A stretch of 48,394 nucleotides of DNA from Plantago elongata (taxonomy: Eukaryota; Streptophyta; Magnoliopsida; Lamiales; Plantaginaceae). This document shows positions 44,750 through 48,394 of the stretch, in pieces. How positions within the stretch are numbered: position 1 is the stretch's first letter; the number at the start of each line of letters is the position of its first letter. Location: NCBI GenBank assembly GCA_036897095.1, contig JAYMSP010000527.1:1-48394 (forward strand). The letters are read 5' to 3'. Made by a program: the position numbers and the translations under genes. Under the pieces are notes generated by a model. It ran no database searches. It was given only the letters and a program-made list of their open reading frames with translations, and was not told where the DNA came from.

Positions 44750-44810
44750 TTCCTTTTAAACGTTAAAAGATGACTCGAGCCCGACCTATTGATCACAATA
44801 ATTGAGTTGC
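44750..44810 (-). mobile_element. tRNA-derived SINE, partial copy 3
   Basis: On the minus strand it shares AATAGGTCGGGCTCGAGTCATCTTTTAACG with the SINE copies at 20.3 and 28.6 kb, then an A-rich end (TTTAAAAGG). The 5' part with the A box is lost or very decayed, and no target duplication was seen. It sits about 140 bp upstream of the TFIIIC start codon. Confidence 0.55.
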
Positions 44811-44948
44811 ACTTTATGGTCCGGTTGCCGATTGTTTATGATAGTTTGTAGGATTAGGGGAAGGTTCAATTAGAAGCAATCCAAGCATACAGTAATTGGG
44901 ATTTCAGGTACTTAGACAGCTATCTTTGCATCAGGTAGGATTCGTATC
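44811..44948 (+). promoter_or_regulatory. Leader region of the TFIIIC subunit gene
   Basis: Short stretch between the partial SINE and the ATG at 44949. No TATA box could be assigned. Confidence 0.3.
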
Positions 44949-47900
44949 ATGACGGAGGAGCATATAATGGCCTCAGAATTTGATGATGTTGAACCTGCTG
45001 AGGAGTTGGGTGATGTGCATGAAGATGCATTTCCAGAAGGAGGAGACGCTAATGATAGTAGCGACGAAGGATCTGAAGAGGAAGGAGGAGAGTATAGATT
45101 CCAGTTCCAGGGGGAGATGGATCCTCTGGCGTTTGCAGAAGAAGAGGACGAGTCAGGGATGCAGCCTTATCAGCGATTCGAGAAGATTCAGCAGAACCAC
45201 TATGAACTCTTGGCTGCCAAAAAACGCCAGGCCGCTTCTACGAGTGATATGCCGGCTGCGAAGAGGGCGAGGAGGGAGGAGGAAGAGGACCTTGAAGCAA
45301 ACTTTGAAGAGATAATGGAGAGTATGGGTTATGGTAGAAGGAGAAGGTCGAGGAAGGTATCGTAATTCACCTTATCTTTTACACTTAAAGATTAAGTGTA
45401 ATGTTTCTACATAGGAGTGATCACTTTTAATTAAAGATCAAGGAGGAGGCAAGATCATATTTGAATTAACTTGTGTAGTTATTCATGTCTTTATTATTTG
45501 TTGGCACTAGAATCGGCAAAAACAAAGCGGAAGAAGAAAGGGATCTAGGAATAAAGTCAGTCCTGAAGTGAGTAGAAAGCTTGGTGAAGCTACACTCAGT
45601 TGTGCAGCTGGCCTTAATGAAGAGGTATATTTCTTGACAATCATTTCTCATGTGCTTTTACTTTGAATCAGCAAGGTCCCCTAAGTTCCCATCATCCTAT
45701 ATAGTATCTCACTTGGGACTTTATTTACTCTAATATCTTTTTGAAGTAAAGACAATAAAACGGCATCAACGATGTTTGTTGTTATTTATCTAGTCTGCTA
45801 GTCAATGCATATTTGTTGATGATGTTCATATGATGTTTTGTCTGATTGCTCGTGTTCTGAGTTGCAGGCCATCCGTCTGTTGAAAGAAGTTATTCTTCTT
45901 TCCCCAAATCTTTCTGATCCCTACAGTACACTTGGTCTGATTTATGACTCAATGGGTGAGAAGAAGAGATCCATTAATTTTTACTTGATCGCAGCACATC
46001 TGTCTCCAAAGGATGCTTCTTTATGGGAACTTCTTGTTGCTCGTTCAGTGTAAGATTTCCTCAGGTTCATTTACCTTCCACACGTTCACATTCTTCCTAG
46101 TTAGAGTTGCAGGTAGTTGGCAGGTTATTAGGTTGTAACCACTCTGTTTTTAGTTTTTAGTTGCATTGCAAATGTTTTTTTTTTTTTTTTACATAATTGT
46201 CTCGACCAAGCTTCCATGATTTGTGTCTCTTCAAACTAGGCTGTTCACTCATTTACAAAGTCGGTTAACTTTTCATACTTCTTTACTTGTCAAATGGACC
46301 ACACACACATAATAAGACTGACCATAATAATGTAATATATCTCAAGCCAAATGGAGCTAGCAAATGAATCAGATAATGTTGAGAATGAGATAGATATTGC
46401 CTCATTGTCAAACTCGATTTATATGTTTTTTTTTTACTCCAGTTGGAACTAGAATGTCAATTTGCTTTCAAATATGAAAATGAGTAGTCTGTTCGATATT
46501 ACCAACGTGTAATATCAACTCGATAAGCAATGAGGATATAGACATTTGTTATTGGAGAATGGGAAGAAAATCCCTGCAAAGAAGAGAGCTGGAGTACTGA
46601 TATACAGATGGTAGAGTTTATCAGGGCAAACTGTCAAAAACTCAAAACAATTCACAGGCTAGTTACTCAATACCCAATAATTTGATCAAATAAAACATCA
46701 ATATTAGTCAAGATATGACTCTATGACCATTGTATTTGTTTGCATCTTGAAATGTCTGTGTCAGATAAGATGTTTGTGACCACTGCACGAGTGTTATATC
46801 TCTTTCTCCACATTGTAGCACAATGTGATTGTTCTATCTTAAGATAGTAAACTTGTGGGTCTTTCTGTTTATTACGAGTTGCTTTGGTGGCTATTTTTGA
46901 AAATTGTCAGTTACTTTACAGTGAAACATGTAATATTGTCTCTCTTTTCTCCTGTGATGAACTTGTTCCAAGTTCCTTCAGATGTTTAATATGTGTTCCT
47001 TTTACTGGACAACTATTAATTTTTTTGAAGGTCAAATAACTTTAGCTTGACATCTATTATCACATGCAGAGAGCAAGGAGACAAAAATCTTGCAAATTAC
47101 TGTCTTGGTAAAGCAATAACAGCAGATCGAAAAAATATTGATCTTCGGCTTCATCGCGCTGGGCTCTTCATTGAGCTTGGTGAATATTACAAAGCTGCTG
47201 AGACTTATGAGCAAATCTCACGCCTGGATCCTGATAACAAAGAAGTGCTGAGACTAGCTACGCAGGTTCAATTATTATATTTCTGACCTTCTCTTTCTAT
47301 TTCATTCTTGTTTAATTAGCACGACTGGAGTATGAATACTTTCTTTGTTAACAGCACGGTAGAATGTTGTGACCCTTATCATGCTTCTCCACTGCCTTCT
47401 GAAATTCTCCCCTTTAAGTGCATGAATTCTTTTTTCTTTTCATGGCCATGGGCATGGCCAAACACAATCAGACTAGGATGTTAATTTTGAATATTCCTTC
47501 ATCAGATGCTACTAACTGCTAACTTAGTTCTAGATATAAGAAGTTTACTTAAGTTGTACCATCCTAATATTTAAATGTCGTTGTGAGGATTCATGAATAA
47601 AGATCTGATTCTTTTAAAAAAAATCAAACGTTACTATAGTAATCATGAAAAACAGTAATATACAAGGCACGGCAGTCACATCCTGAGTCTAGAATACATT
47701 TACTACTAATTTAGTTCTCTGCATGATGATTCACAATTCAAGCTCTGAATGTTTTTCTATAATGGAAAAATATTCGTATATTATCATTCTGCAGTAGCTG
47801 TGTCCAACCATACACATAGGTTGAATTATTCTTCCCAAGTCTCCTATTCCCCTATTTAGTTTGTATTACAGTATTCCTGGCTCCAATTGATTACTGTAAA

Positions 47901-48250
47901 TTTTCTTTTTCTGTAAGCAAGATCCCGGCCATTCAAGTATCTTTTTTTGTGGTTTAACAAATTATACTGAAATTTATGTCTTCTATTTGCAGCTGTATAA
48001 AAGATCTGGGAGTCGTGAGCGAGCTGTTTGCGTTCTTGAGGCCTACATCAAGAGTCATGTAAACAATGCTGATTTAAGCGTAGTAGTTCTCTTGGTTTCC
48101 CTTCTCATGGAAACCAATCAAAATGCCAAAGCTCTTGAACATATTGAGCATGCACTGCAAGCCTTTTGTCCCAGAGAACAGATACCACTGGATTTAACAA
48201 TCAAAGCTGGAATATGCCATTTGCACCTTGGGGACATGGAGAAAGCAGAG
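44949..48250 (+). CDS. GTF3C3: TFIIIC TPR subunit, GTF3C3/tau131-like (5' part; runs off the right edge)
   Basis: Five exons seen: 44949-45356, 45511-45624, 45868-46049, 47070-47265 and 47993-48250, all in phase. The N-terminus (about residues 1-140) is very acidic (Asp/Glu runs), followed by a basic patch (GRRRRSRK, then QSGRRKGSRNK). TPR units follow: AIRLLKEVILLSPNLSDPYSTLGLIYDSMGEK, then YCLGKAI..., LRLHRAGLFIELGEYYKAAETYEQISRLDPDN and AVCVLEAYIKSH. Acidic N-terminus plus TPRs is the build of the tau131/GTF3C3 subunit of TFIIIC, which binds tRNA-gene internal promoters and recruits TFIIIB in the nucleus. Usual length is near 900-1000 residues, so about one third is here. The last donor (GAG then GTCTGC) is unusual and less certain. 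Confidence 0.88.
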
Positions 48251-48394
48251 GTCTGCTGCATCTGGCTAATGTCTTTGTTTATTTTTCAGTTATGGTATAA
48301 TGTATGCCCAGTTTGCATTTAAATTAGACAAGTTACTACTGCATTTTAAGTTGTTCTTGACTTCTTTCCTTGAAAACATATTTATCAAGGTGGT

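Noticed and set aside
1-48394. CRISPR arrays, bacterial operons, tRNA or rRNA genes
   Set aside because: The window is plant nuclear DNA; no array with regular spacers and no complete tRNA or rRNA gene was seen, only the 5S-derived part of an LTR and tRNA-derived SINEs.

Overview
The window is nuclear DNA of a flowering plant, most likely a eudicot (asterid possible but unproven). The signs are intron-rich genes with GT-AG junctions, AT-rich introns and spacers, plant-only protein families (a phytolongin, a USP-kinase-U-box protein, an organellar RAD52, DLN/EAR repressor motifs), and plant repeats (Cassandra-type LTR, TRIM, Stowaway and hAT MITEs, a tRNA-derived SINE). No prokaryotic or organellar block was seen.

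Layout. 0.3-4.4 kb, minus: a gene for a small protein with a UBZ3-like zinc finger followed by seven DLN (EAR-type) motifs. A TATA box and a non-coding first exon near 4.3 kb imply a 2.9 kb leader intron holding two hAT-like relics. 4.8-6.1 kb: a Cassandra-type LTR, a small hAT MITE, a LINE zf-RVT fragment and a (TA)n tract. 6.9-7.8 kb, plus: a phytolongin. 10.6-15.1 kb, minus: a six-exon RRM protein of the ARP1/RBM24-38-like group. 15.1-25.8 kb: gene-poor, with MITEs, an RNase H relic and a SINE with perfect target-site duplications. 25.8-28.3 kb, minus: organellar RAD52-1/ODB1 in four exons. 28.6-31.9 kb: a second SINE copy and an odd gene-like unit whose putative intron is filled with a roughly 21-bp degenerate repeat. 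33.2-37.7 kb, plus: a nine-exon USP-kinase-U-box protein. 38.4-44.3 kb: a cluster of LTR-type fossils (a TRIM, and a LARD-like element with long tandem arrays interrupted by a solo LTR). 44.9 kb to the right edge, plus: the first five exons of a TFIIIC TPR subunit (GTF3C3/tau131 type).

The host genes do not form an operon or a visible pathway. They are ordinary, independently transcribed genes for repression, membrane traffic, RNA binding, organelle DNA maintenance, signalling/ubiquitylation and Pol III transcription. All exon models were built by hand from splice sites and reading phase. Each model keeps its frame across every junction and ends on a stop, except the TFIIIC gene, which leaves the window.

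The least explained features are the 21-bp motif array at 30.4-31.9 kb, which switches orientation around a short exon-like segment, and the pairing of a UBZ3-like finger with a DLN repeat tail.
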